Origin: Chitinophaga caeni
GTDB taxonomy: Bacteria > Bacteroidota > Bacteroidia > Chitinophagales > Chitinophagaceae
Direction of reading: 5' to 3'
Assembly: GCF_002557795.1 (NCBI RefSeq)
Contig: NZ_CP023777.1
Span: 3,109,001-3,173,000, forward strand
DNA: 64,000 bases
Positions 18,098-27,693 of the stretch are shown here, piece after piece. The translations under genes were made by a program, and so were the position numbers. Positions within the stretch are counted from its first letter, which is position 1, and each line of letters begins with the position of its first letter. The notes beneath the pieces are model-generated. The model did not search any database and was not told the DNA's origin. It worked only from the letters and a program-made list of their open reading frames with translations.

Positions 18098-21000
18098 ATG
18101 AAATTGACTTTGCATGGGAAATTGCTATGTCTATTAAATCCCATCCGCCAAAATCTGCTGGTTATGAAATTAACAGCCGCATTAATATTGGTCGCTTGCT
18201 TAAAATTAAGCGCCACGAGCCTGGCTCAACGGGTCACCATAGTTCGAAATCACACTTCGCTGAAGGAAGTTATCAAGGATGCCAGGAAGCAATCGGGTTT
18301 TAATTTTATTTATACCGATGAGCTCCTTCGCAAAACAACGCCTTTCAATGTCGAGGCCAGGAACGTTACGGTTGCCGAACTGATGGAGATCTGCTTGAAA
18401 GATCAGCCGATCAGTTTCAAGATACTGGATCAAAATATCGTTGTTTTACAACCAAAAATAGACCCGGCTTCATTGTTCGAACTTCCGGCGCAGGAAAAGC
18501 CTGTCCAGGGCATCGTGAAAGATGACCAGGGCCAAGCGCTGATAGGTGTTTCCGTTAGAAATTTATCGAATGGAAAAACTGCCATCACGTCTACAAAAGG
18601 CGACTTTTCCATCTTAGCTAAGGAGGGGAATATCCTTGAGTTTACTTTCCTGGGATATAAAAAAGAGCGTTACAAGGTAAATGCTTCTAATCTCGCTGAC
18701 GGTAAGCCTTTTCAAGTGCAGATGGGCATCGAACCAACAGAACTGAATGCGCCCGTAGTTATCGGTTACGGTACAACCCGCCGGAAAGATTTGACCGGCT
18801 CCGTAGCTTCGGTAAACCCGGATGAAATAAAAAATGTGCCTTTTACCAGTATCGACCAAGCCTTAAATGGTAAAGCTGCCGGTGTGCAGGTGATCCAGGC
18901 TGACGGTTCTCCCGGTGGTGTTGCCAGGATCAGGATACGCGGTGGCGCTTCGCTGATCGGTACCAACGACCCTTTGTACATTATCGATGGTGTACCGGTA
19001 ACGATCCAGAACAGGTATATCCAAAATTCTGCGGAGATCGTTAACCCGGTAGAATCATACTACGGTGAAGATTTTAATAACAGTGTTTCAGGGGCTTTTT
19101 CCAGGGGATTGAACAGCCTGGCTGGATTGAATATCAATGATATAGAATCTATTGATATCCTCAAAGATGTCTCTGCTACGGCAATTTACGGCTCCAAAGC
19201 TGCCAACGGCGTAGTGATTATTACCACTAAAAAGGGTAAGATCAATATGAAGCCCACCTTGGAAGCAAATTATTACGCTGGGCTTTCCGTTCCATTGAAA
19301 GAAAAAATGTTGAACGCGGAGCAATACAAAGCTGTATTCAAAGAAGCGGCTAAAAATCTTAACGATGAAAGGGTGCGCATCGGGAGGGAACCGAATGCAA
19401 CAGCTACGGAAATATTAAATGATCCTAATTTCTTCGGTAACGCTAATACCGATTGGTTGGGTTTAGTACTCCGTAACGGCTTCAACCAAAATGCTGATAT
19501 CGCCGTGAGAGGTGGCGGTAACGGTAGCCGCTATTATACTTCCCTCGCTTATACCCGCCAGGACGGGGTACTGATCGGAACCGATTTTGAAAGAATTTCG
19601 GGAAAGGTAAACCTGGATAATAATATCAGCGATAAGTTACAGGTTCAAACCAACTTGGATTACGGTTTTACAACGAATAACATTACCAACGGGATTTATA
19701 CCCAGGCCATGTTTGCACCGCCAACGGAAAGTCCTTATAACGAAGATGGAAGCTATTCCAACCTGGGCAAAATCAGTACAGCCTACCAAGGTTTTCAAAA
19801 CCCCTTGGCCGTGGCTTCCGGTATAAACAGGACCAAAACCACTTCTTTGCTCGGATCCATGGCTTTAAACTATGATGTGATGAAAGATCTGCGATTCCGC
19901 TCCGTGGTTTCCGTCAACTATACTAATTACCACCAGTTGAATTATGTTCCTAGCTACGTTGATATCGGTGGATTTTACGGCAGGGAAAGTTCCGGTGGTG
20001 GTTTGGGTTCGCAGTCGAACAGTACTTCCTTGAACTCTTTCTTCGAAAATACTTTGACCTATAATAAAACGTTTAACGAGAGGCACCGCCTCAATGTAGT
20101 AGCGGGAACTTCCTGGGAGAAATACAAAGCCAGTTTCTTCTCAGCAACGGGTCGCGGCTACCCGGATGATGATTTCCTCAATAACCTGGACGCTGCTGCC
20201 GTGCCTGTTTCCGTGAAAGGGAGCGATCCTTCCAGGATGAACTCGTTATTGTCGTTCTATTTACGCGCCAATTATACTTGGAAAGAAAGGTATCTCTTTA
20301 CATTCACAGGTCGTTCGGATGCTTCGTCCAAATTCGCTCCTTCCAACCAGGTGGGGTATTTCCCATCGGGAGCCTTTGCATGGCGTATTTCTGAAGAACC
20401 GTTCATGTCGCATGTAAATTGGGTTGATGAGTTGAAATTGAGGGTGAGCGCCGGAACAACGGGTACGCAAAACATAGGCGATCACCTATGGAGAACCTTG
20501 TACACACCGGTTGCTTACGATGGCCAAAATGCCGTGATCCCTTCACAACTCGGCAATGATGCTATTAAATGGGAATCTACTTTGCAGAAGGACTTAGGTC
20601 TTGACTTTACCTTGTTCCAAAGTCGGTTGAGAGGTACTTTCGGCTATTATGATAAAACAACGGATGGATTATTGTTAAACATCTCTACCGCGCCGAGTGC
20701 TGCTTATACTAATGTAATTCTGAACATAGCCAAAGTCCGCAACAACGGTTTCGAATTTGATTTGCGCGGAGATGTGATCCGTAAAAAAGATTTCCAATGG
20801 ACGCTGGCCTTTAACATTTCCACGAACCGCTCCAAGGTGTTGAATGTAAACGGCGGGCCATTCTCTAACCCGAATGATCGCGATGCGCTGAACCTGGGTA
20901 CCAGTATCGTGAAAGAAGGAGAACCTTTAGGTTTACTATATGGAAGAATTTCGAAAGGAGTTATTAAAACGGAAAAGCAGCTCGAAGATTTTAAGAACGC

Positions 21001-21598
21001 TTTCCCTTATTGGAGCATCTTCAGCCCGTATTTGAATATTGGAGATTTAGCTTACGAAATGGATGAAACCGGTTTTTGGAAACAGGATATCATCGGTAAA
21101 TCGATCCCGGATTTTTACGGGGGCTTGACCAGTACCTTGAATTATAAGAATTTGAGTTTAACAACACTGTTTACATTCTCTTACGGGAACGAATTGATGT
21201 ATCAAAATGATGTGGCCAGCATTTCGACTGATAACTTAGCGAACCGCAGTACCCGCATTTTGGATCATTACAACGCTGATAATCCAAATTCAAACAGGCC
21301 TAGGTTAATATATGGTAGTATTAATTTATTAACCGACGAAAACGTTTACGATGCCTCTTACCTGAAATTGAAATCCTTGACATTAAACTATGCCTTCTCG
21401 CATAGATTGTTAGAAAAAGTTCATATGAAAAGCGCATCGATTTATTTCTCTGCCACAAACTTGTTCACGATCACCTCGTACCCGGGCCTTGATCCCGAAG
21501 TGAGTGATGATCCGGGAAGCATCATCGGGGGCGGACGAGATGTGAGTTCTTACCCGACCAGCCGTTATTTCGTGGCAGGTATCCGTTTAGGGCTATAA
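18098..21598 (+). CDS. SusC-family TonB-dependent receptor with STN signalling domain
   Basis: A 1166-residue importer. The signal sequence seems to start at Met23 (18164: MKLTAALILVACLKLSATS), so the upstream ATG adds an N-terminal extension; such extensions are common in annotations of this family and the true start is uncertain. An STN (secretin/TonB short N-terminal) domain lies at about 52-118, a carboxypeptidase-like domain at about 137-215, the plug at about 235-365 (GGASLIGTNDPLYIIDGVPV), and then the barrel, ending at RYFVAGIRLGL. The STN domain signals ligand occupancy to the FecR protein encoded just upstream. SusD follows after 19 bp. Confidence 0.95.
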   Translation: MKLTLHGKLLCLLNPIRQNLLVMKLTAALILVACLKLSATSLAQRVTIVRNHTSLKEVIKDARKQSGFNFIYTDELLRKTTPFNVEARNVTVAELMEICLKDQPISFKILDQNIVVLQPKIDPASLFELPAQEKPVQGIVKDDQGQALIGVSVRNLSNGKTAITSTKGDFSILAKEGNILEFTFLGYKKERYKVNASNLADGKPFQVQMGIEPTELNAPVVIGYGTTRRKDLTGSVASVNPDEIKNVPFTSIDQALNGKAAGVQVIQADGSPGGVARIRIRGGASLIGTNDPLYIIDGVPVTIQNRYIQNSAEIVNPVESYYGEDFNNSVSGAFSRGLNSLAGLNINDIESIDILKDVSATAIYGSKAANGVVIITTKKGKINMKPTLEANYYAGLSVPLKEKMLNAEQYKAVFKEAAKNLNDERVRIGREPNATATEILNDPNFFGNANTDWLGLVLRNGFNQNADIAVRGGGNGSRYYTSLAYTRQDGVLIGTDFERISGKVNLDNNISDKLQVQTNLDYGFTTNNITNGIYTQAMFAPPTESPYNEDGSYSNLGKISTAYQGFQNPLAVASGINRTKTTSLLGSMALNYDVMKDLRFRSVVSVNYTNYHQLNYVPSYVDIGGFYGRESSGGGLGSQSNSTSLNSFFENTLTYNKTFNERHRLNVVAGTSWEKYKASFFSATGRGYPDDDFLNNLDAAAVPVSVKGSDPSRMNSLLSFYLRANYTWKERYLFTFTGRSDASSKFAPSNQVGYFPSGAFAWRISEEPFMSHVNWVDELKLRVSAGTTGTQNIGDHLWRTLYTPVAYDGQNAVIPSQLGNDAIKWESTLQKDLGLDFTLFQSRLRGTFGYYDKTTDGLLLNISTAPSAAYTNVILNIAKVRNNGFEFDLRGDVIRKKDFQWTLAFNISTNRSKVLNVNGGPFSNPNDRDALNLGTSIVKEGEPLGLLYGRISKGVIKTEKQLEDFKNAFPYWSIFSPYLNIGDLAYEMDETGFWKQDIIGKSIPDFYGGLTSTLNYKNLSLTTLFTFSYGNELMYQNDVASISTDNLANRSTRILDHYNADNPNSNRPRLIYGSINLLTDENVYDASYLKLKSLTLNYAFSHRLLEKVHMKSASIYFSATNLFTITSYPGLDPEVSDDPGSIIGGGRDVSSYPTSRYFVAGIRLGL

Positions 21599-21617
21599 CA
21601 AGAAAAATGTATCCAAC

Positions 21618-23012
21618 ATGAAGAAATTATCAATCTATATAACTATTTCGTTCCTTGCGTTGAACTTTTTTTCATGCAAGAAATCGTTGAACGAGTTACC
21701 ACCGCAATCGAAAGTAGAAGGTAACGTCATCATAGATCAAAAAAGCGCCGAGGTAGCACTCAACGGGGTTTATTACCGTTTTGCTGAAGCCGGGGATGAT
21801 CGCGGGGTTCAGAGCACCCAAACTTCTTATACACATGAAAAGCTGCCATCGAGCTTGGCCGGGTTTATCGAGAACCGTACCGGTGCCTCTGCATTGAACA
21901 TGAACGCCGTCACTCCAACCGCTTATGATGCGACTTATATTTGGGAGTCAGCATATTTGCTGATCAATGCTGCCAATAGTGTCATCAAGGATGTTCAGCT
22001 ATTACCTTCAAATAAAATTCAGGAACAACGCCGCAACGAGATCTTGGGAGAGGCTTATTTTATGCGTGCCTACGGGCATTATCAACTGATGGCTTACTAC
22101 GCTCAATATTTCGATGTTAACAGCCCTTACGGTGTAATGATCCGCGATGAACCGGTGACAACTTCGAACATCCCTGCAACCCGGAAATCTGTTCAGGAGA
22201 GTTATGATTTTATTCTTGCTGATGTCGATAAAGCGATCCAAGATGCACCTAGCGCGCAATCAGCCAAGAGGGTTACATCCTGGACAGCGAAAGCCTTGAA
22301 AGCAAGAATATTGCTCAACAGGGGATTAGAGAGCGATTTTACCGAAGTTGTTACCTTGACGAAGGATATCATTGCGAACAGTCCTTACCTTTTAGAAGAC
22401 CACCAGGAAGATATCTTCAAAACGAAAGGGTTGTCCAGCTCCGAGGTAATGCTCGGTACCGTTCCATTTGCAGCGCAAGTCAACAAAAGGGACAGCTATT
22501 TATACCGCGACTTACCGGCAGATATAGTTAAAGAACCATTGTCCGAAATCATGAACGGCGACCCGCGCGTAGCTTGGTGTTTTCATACCGTTTCTGACTA
22601 CCTGGGCATTTCCAAGTTCTTGGGAGAGCAGGTAGAAGTAGGGTACATGTTCCGCCTTACAGAAGTGTATTTGCAAGAAGCGGAAGCCTTGTTGCGCTCC
22701 AATGGTGATATCGACGAAGTGAAGGGGCTGATGAAAACCGTTATGGGCAAAGCGGGGATCACCGATTTTAGCAGCTTAGATGCCATCACGGATCGTGATG
22801 AATTGCGAATGGAGCTATATGCCGAAACGGTGAGGAATTTATTTTGCGAAGACGGGCAGGATTGGCAAGCTTTATTGCGCTTACCCATGGCAAAAATCCA
22901 AGAGCTAAGGCCGACTATTGTATCTAACACGCAATTTATATTACCAATTCCATTAGTAGAATTTCAAAGAAACCCTATGATCGGTGATCAAAATCCCGGT
23001 TATATAAACTAA
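21618..23012 (+). CDS. SusD/RagB-family lipoprotein
   Basis: A 464-residue lipoprotein partner of the STN-type SusC. The signal peptide ends at the lipobox FFSC (Cys20), followed by KKSLNELPP. SusD features are the helical ILGEAYFMRAYGHYQLMAYY segment, FRLTEVYLQEAEALLRSNGD and the C-terminal FILPIPLVEFQRNPMIGDQN. It is shorter than the other SusD proteins in this window. It begins 19 bp after susC and ends 8 bp before the thioredoxin-fusion gene, so all three should be translated from one message. Confidence 0.92.
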   Translation: MKKLSIYITISFLALNFFSCKKSLNELPPQSKVEGNVIIDQKSAEVALNGVYYRFAEAGDDRGVQSTQTSYTHEKLPSSLAGFIENRTGASALNMNAVTPTAYDATYIWESAYLLINAANSVIKDVQLLPSNKIQEQRRNEILGEAYFMRAYGHYQLMAYYAQYFDVNSPYGVMIRDEPVTTSNIPATRKSVQESYDFILADVDKAIQDAPSAQSAKRVTSWTAKALKARILLNRGLESDFTEVVTLTKDIIANSPYLLEDHQEDIFKTKGLSSSEVMLGTVPFAAQVNKRDSYLYRDLPADIVKEPLSEIMNGDPRVAWCFHTVSDYLGISKFLGEQVEVGYMFRLTEVYLQEAEALLRSNGDIDEVKGLMKTVMGKAGITDFSSLDAITDRDELRMELYAETVRNLFCEDGQDWQALLRLPMAKIQELRPTIVSNTQFILPIPLVEFQRNPMIGDQNPGYIN

Positions 23013-23020
23013 GTTAACAT

Positions 23021-25297
23021 ATGAAAAAGATTAGTTTAATCTTAATTTTCAGCACAGCGATCCTTCCTGCCTTCGCTCAAGAGGCTTTACACTTACAAGC
23101 GAAGTTGAAGAACATGCCCGCGGGTAAAACAATTTACATTTCCGAAATGGGCGGTGCAGGTACGGAAGATTCGGTTACCAGCATTAAAGGAGGATTCCGC
23201 TTCGATAAGACCATTCAACCCGGTGAAGGCGGACTCTATATGATCCGTATTGGGAAAGCATATTCAGAAGGCAAGTTGATCCAGCTATACCTGGATAATG
23301 GCAAGGTGCTCATTAAAGGTAAAGGGGAGGATTTTAAAGATGCCGTATTCTCAGGGGATTCATTCGTAAAGGATTTTAATGATTTCCAAGAGGCTGTTGA
23401 TAAAAATCCCGCGTTAAAAGGTAGGAAGGAATTATATGCAGAGGCTAACCGCTTGTATAAAGAGAAAGATTCCGTAAAGCTAGCCGCATTGCAACCCAAG
23501 TTGGATGAAATGAGAAAAATCACGACCGGCATTCAAAAAGAATGGGTGGAATCGCACCTGTCATCGCCCGTTAGTTCTTCCGTGATGAAGTTCTACCTAG
23601 CTTATGATCTTTCGCTGGATGAACAGGAAGCATTATATGAAAAGATGGGACCAGGAGCGAAGCAAAATTTTGCGGGAAGAGCGATTAGCAATTCAATCAA
23701 TGCAGCGAAAATTACGGCTAGTGGTCAACAGGTGCCGGATTTCAGCCAGGCAGATACCAGCGGAAAGGTGGTTGCCATCAAGGATTTCCGTGGGAAATAT
23801 GTATTGATAGACTTCTGGGCTAGTTGGTGTGTACCCTGTAGGCATGAGAACCCCAACGTGGTGAAAGCTTTCAGGAAATATTATAGTAAAGGGTTTACAG
23901 TATTGGGTATTTCCTTTGATCAACCCAATGGTAAAGACCGTTGGTTGAAAGCGATTCACGATGATGAATTAACCTGGACACATGTGTCGGATTTAAAGTA
24001 CTGGAATAATGCCGTAGGGAAAATTTTTGATATCAGGTCAATTCCGGCGAATGTATTGGTAGATCCGAAGGGTATTATTATAGGAAAAAATTTGAGAGGA
24101 GAAGATTTAGATCAGAAGCTAGATTCGATTTTCAAAGAGAAGCCGCTCTACGGGGGTACATTTACGCTTGAAGGTGAAAGTACGGCGGAGCTTAATGGAA
24201 GGTGGCTCAAACTCAGCGGCATGGACATTACAGGGAAGTATCATACGGACAGTGCTCAAATTAAAGAAGGTAAATTTTCTTTTTCTCGGGAGATTCGTCA
24301 CCCGGTAGATATGGCCCTGGTATTGGTGGATATGCAAGCAGATCCTTATGATCAAACGCTGTATAAAAGATTTTTTGTAGATCCTACTGTAATGCATGTT
24401 TCCTTGCACGGAAAGGACATTTCCAAAGCTTCTGTAGGCGGTGGCTATACTGAATTTGAATCAGATGCTTATGAGAGAGAGATTTCGAAAATCGAAGACC
24501 GGTATAGTAAGGAGTTGCAAAACTACAGTGATAAAAATAAGCAGTATATGGATGCTTCGAAAAGGAAGGCGCCCCAGGAAGAATTGGATGTCTTAAAAAA
24601 TGAGGCCCAGGAAGCCCGCGACATGCTGGAGCCTTATTTTGAGGCAAGGAAGGATTTTTCTTTGAATTATTGTAAAGAACATCCCCAGTCTTTCTTAAGC
24701 GCAAGTATGCTTCGTTTCCTCGCTTCGGATATGAATCTCCAATCGATGCAAGAGATGTATACAAGCATGGGGAAAGCGATGCAGCAATCTTCGTATGGAG
24801 TAGAATTTAAAAAGGAGATGGACAAGTTATTGTCCGGCTCCCCAGGTAGCATGGCCACCAATTTTTCGGGAAAGGATATAAACGGGAAAATGCTTAGCCT
24901 CGATGATTTCCGCGGAAAGTATGTGCTGTTGGACTTTTGGGCTAGTTGGTGCGTGCCTTGTCGCCGTGGAAACCCACACTTATTGAAGTTATACAAGGAA
25001 TACAAACCCAAGGGATTTGAAATCATCGGTGTATCTGATGATGATAGGAATGAAGCCGCCTGGAAAAAAGCTGTTGTTAAAGATGGGATCGGTGTATGGA
25101 AACATGTGTTACGGGGTTTGAAATTCAACAATGGCGAATTTGACCGGAGCGAGGATAAGTCCGAAGCGTATGGTATTCATACTTTACCGACGAAAATCTT
25201 AATTAACCCTGATGGAAAAATAATCGGCCGCTACGGTGGAGGAGGAGAAGATGATGCCGCGATGGATCGGAAGCTAGCGGAGATTTTTAGCAAGTAG
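23021..25297 (+). CDS. Tandem-duplicated DUF4369-thioredoxin (TlpA/ResA-like) protein
   Basis: A 758-residue exported protein with a signal peptide ending AFAQ (residues 1-20). The architecture is two consecutive copies of a unit usually found as a single ~370-residue protein: DUF4369-like domain (about 21-110), helical linker, and thioredoxin-like domain with WASWCVPCR (active-site Cys about 268 and 271); then a second DUF4369-like region (about 375-480), a long charged helical linker, and a second thioredoxin-like domain with the same WASWCVPCR (about 638-646). Both CxxC pairs are intact, so both could act as periplasmic disulfide reductases. It is the last gene of the sigma/FecR/SusC/SusD operon, 8 bp after susD. 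The TlpA-like link to susCD operons is common in Chitinophagaceae; the fusion is less usual. Confidence 0.9.
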   Translation: MKKISLILIFSTAILPAFAQEALHLQAKLKNMPAGKTIYISEMGGAGTEDSVTSIKGGFRFDKTIQPGEGGLYMIRIGKAYSEGKLIQLYLDNGKVLIKGKGEDFKDAVFSGDSFVKDFNDFQEAVDKNPALKGRKELYAEANRLYKEKDSVKLAALQPKLDEMRKITTGIQKEWVESHLSSPVSSSVMKFYLAYDLSLDEQEALYEKMGPGAKQNFAGRAISNSINAAKITASGQQVPDFSQADTSGKVVAIKDFRGKYVLIDFWASWCVPCRHENPNVVKAFRKYYSKGFTVLGISFDQPNGKDRWLKAIHDDELTWTHVSDLKYWNNAVGKIFDIRSIPANVLVDPKGIIIGKNLRGEDLDQKLDSIFKEKPLYGGTFTLEGESTAELNGRWLKLSGMDITGKYHTDSAQIKEGKFSFSREIRHPVDMALVLVDMQADPYDQTLYKRFFVDPTVMHVSLHGKDISKASVGGGYTEFESDAYEREISKIEDRYSKELQNYSDKNKQYMDASKRKAPQEELDVLKNEAQEARDMLEPYFEARKDFSLNYCKEHPQSFLSASMLRFLASDMNLQSMQEMYTSMGKAMQQSSYGVEFKKEMDKLLSGSPGSMATNFSGKDINGKMLSLDDFRGKYVLLDFWASWCVPCRRGNPHLLKLYKEYKPKGFEIIGVSDDDRNEAAWKKAVVKDGIGVWKHVLRGLKFNNGEFDRSEDKSEAYGIHTLPTKILINPDGKIIGRYGGGGEDDAAMDRKLAEIFSK

Positions 25298-25339
25298 CCG
25301 GTTTGGAATAATTTATTTAACAAGAACCAACTGTATAGA

Positions 25340-25363
25340 GGGTCGCAATTTGGGTTGCGGCCC
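25340..25363 (+). terminator. Rho-independent terminator of the first sigma/FecR/SusCD operon
   Basis: GGGTCGCAA / TTGCGGCCC stem (one G-U pair) with a 6-nt loop, followed by seven T. Confidence 0.87.
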
Positions 25364-25373
25364 TTTTTTTGTT

Positions 25374-25798
25374 TATGAAAAATATGTTGACGCTATTTGC
25401 TTTCGATTTTTTGGAATTTAAATAATATACTAGTTGGTCAATATATGCAAGACACAATAATCCATCTAGAATTTATTCCGGAGAAAATTATGTGCTTATC
25501 CAGATGCAGGGTTGTCATCCCCGGAAGGTTATACAAATTGTTCTGCAATTAATGACATAGTGGAACTAGGAAAAAACATAATTCAATTAAAAGGTGAACC
25601 CTAGGAAATTAATACCCCGGTTATTTGTACGCGTTATAATTATGAATTTGTAAAAGCTACCTAAACTATTCTACAGCGTCTTTGGTTATTATATTTTCAA
25701 AATATATAACAGCCTTTTGTTATATTGCAGTGTTAATCTGAATTTAAAGCAAGATAACCCAATTTCCCTATTATTAATTTAAATGATCGAAAGAAATC
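25374..25798. other. Intergenic region without recognisable gene
   Basis: About 425 bp of AT-rich DNA between the operon terminator and the first of two paralogous lipoprotein genes. I see no open reading frame of useful length, no tRNA-like fold and no repeat shared with other parts of the window. It presumably holds the promoter of the lipoprotein gene, but no convincing TTTG / TAnnTTTG pair with proper spacing was found. Confidence 0.4.
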
Positions 25799-26618
25799 AT
25801 GACAGGTAAAACTCTATGCCTATTACTTAGTGCAACTTTATTTTTTTGCTGCTTGCTCAAAAGACAATGATGAAAATATGCCGGGATCATTTCAACCGAA
25901 ATGGTTACGTTCCAAAACATATTCCAATGATAAATTGCAGTCGCAATATTTTTACGATGAAAATAATATCGCTATAGCATATTGGTTGTATAATGCCGAT
26001 ACCCTTTATTCAAAAACCCAATATGAATATAGTTATTATCCAGATGGCAAAATGAAGTCAAAGGTTTATATCAATCGTACTAATAGTTTAAAACGTACCT
26101 TTAGTTATAATGACAATGGAAGCCTAATAAAAATCGAAGATTCTTTAGCAAGTACTTCAACTGGGCCATACACATTTTATAGCATCTCAAATAGAACGCT
26201 ATCCGGTAATAAATTAACTGATGAACGTACGTTCGCAGCAGGAGGCAATAGTTATATGTTAAAGGAGATATATACCTATGACAATCAAGACAACCTGATT
26301 AAAGAGGAACATTTTGACATTGACGATCCGGAGTACAATTATGTTATGACTTATGATAACTTTTCCGAGTTGGTAAATAAAAACTTCACAGATAAATTCT
26401 CAGAAAGTTCCAAACGTACACCTCGTAAGTATCAATTGACTTACCCTAATGCAGTACCAGGGACGTACAACTATGGTAAAGTTTTAACGACAGTTATACA
26501 GGTACTAAGCTACTTAGAAGACTCGTACGTTTCTGAAGAATTAGTTTACAATATTGATGAGGATAATGATACGTTATCTACTAACCATTTGAAATTTGAA
26601 TATATTCCTGTTCAATAG
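25799..26618 (+). CDS. Lipoprotein paralog 1, signal peptide separated by a frameshift in a T7 tract
   Basis: The continuous frame runs 25830-26618 (262 residues from a GTG) and starts too late to hold a full signal peptide: it begins MQLYFFAACSKDND. In the frame one base over, an ATG at 25799 encodes MTGKTLCLLLSATLFF, a good signal h-region, which then runs into a stop. Removing one T from the T7 run at 25841-25847 joins the two into a normal lipoprotein leader ending FAAC-SKDN. The mature part has YD/RHS-like spacing of Tyr-rich segments (YSYYPDGKMKSKVYI, FSYNDNGSLIKIEDS, YTYDNQDNLIKEEHF) and ends FEYIPVQ. It is clearly paralogous to the intact gene at 26835. The function is unknown. It may be phase variation, a recent mutation or a sequencing error. 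Confidence 0.72.
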
Positions 26619-26834
26619 GATATGATTTATCAATTCAGTTTACACAACGATATTTTTAATAAACTGTAATATAGTATTGCTTTCAATAATATCAGAACAT
26701 AAGCTAGCCAATTATTCTATGCTTTAAATATACAGAAATATCAATTAATGATAATTAGTTTTTAATTAATTAAATGTAAATCTGTAGAGTGTGATAAACC
26801 TAACTAAAATTCCTTTTAATAATCATTATAAATT

Positions 26835-27650
26835 ATGATACGTAAATTTCTATACTTAGTATTTAGTATGATGTTGCTTTTTATTTCTTGTGCGAAGAAA
26901 GAAAATGAAGTAGTAGTAACGCCATTTCACCCTAAGTGGCTTCTTAGTAAAACTTATTACAATGGCTATTTAAAGTCAGAATACATCTACAATGAAAATT
27001 ATACCGTTAAGCAATTCTTACAATACTTCGATGATACGATCTATACAAGGGTTGATTATGAATATTATCCTAATTTTTACCCTAAATCTCAAACTTATGT
27101 TTCTGGCTATGATTCAATTTATACTTATTTAAAGCGAATCTTTAAATATGATAATAATATGAACCTAATTGGAACAGAAGATTCGTTGAAAAATCATTTA
27201 CCTGATGACTATGTTTTTAGAGGCTCTACAAGCCGGAAAGTAGTAGGAAATCGCATGATCGAGGAAGTTTTAGTTCGGAAAAATGCAAATTCTGTGAAAC
27301 ATGAAAGAAGGATACATTATTATGATAAGCATAATAATCGTTTCAAGGTCGAGTATCTATCGGAAGAGTCTCCTGAGACTAGTTATTATATTATGTATTC
27401 TGATTTTTCTAAGATAGAGGATTCAACCTTTACGAATAAATGGTCAGGAGGATCAAAGCATACAGCCTTTGTAATTGAAAAAACTTCATTTAACGAGGAA
27501 TACCAGAAGGGCGATTATATTATTAATAGGAGGATTACAAAATATTTAGATAATTATTATCCATTAGAAGAAGAAAGAGTAACCTATTATCCCAATTTTA
27601 ACTCTACTAATAAATTTACTTATACTTACGAATATATTCCTGTTCAATAG
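26835..27650 (+). CDS. Lipoprotein paralog 2 (intact), unknown function
   Basis: A 271-residue lipoprotein: the leader MIRKFLYLVFSMMLLFISC ends in a lipobox with Cys19, followed by AKKENE. The body matches the previous gene in order: HPKWLLSKTYYNGYLKSEYI against QPKWLRSKTYSNDKLQSQYF, then YEYYPNFYPKSQTYV, the KRIFKYDNNMNLIGTEDSL segment, and the identical ending EYIPVQ. The Tyr/Asp/Asn-rich repeating strands resemble the beta-strand pattern of YD/RHS-like or antitoxin-like repeat lipoproteins, but I do not recognise a named family. The 216-bp spacer and shared termini indicate tandem gene duplication. Codon use is more AT-rich than the flanking susCD genes, which could mean relaxed selection or acquisition. 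Confidence 0.78.
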   Translation: MIRKFLYLVFSMMLLFISCAKKENEVVVTPFHPKWLLSKTYYNGYLKSEYIYNENYTVKQFLQYFDDTIYTRVDYEYYPNFYPKSQTYVSGYDSIYTYLKRIFKYDNNMNLIGTEDSLKNHLPDDYVFRGSTSRKVVGNRMIEEVLVRKNANSVKHERRIHYYDKHNNRFKVEYLSEESPETSYYIMYSDFSKIEDSTFTNKWSGGSKHTAFVIEKTSFNEEYQKGDYIINRRITKYLDNYYPLEEERVTYYPNFNSTNKFTYTYEYIPVQ

Positions 27651-27693
27651 AATATGATTATTTTTATCATAGCGAACTAATCGTAAATCTATT

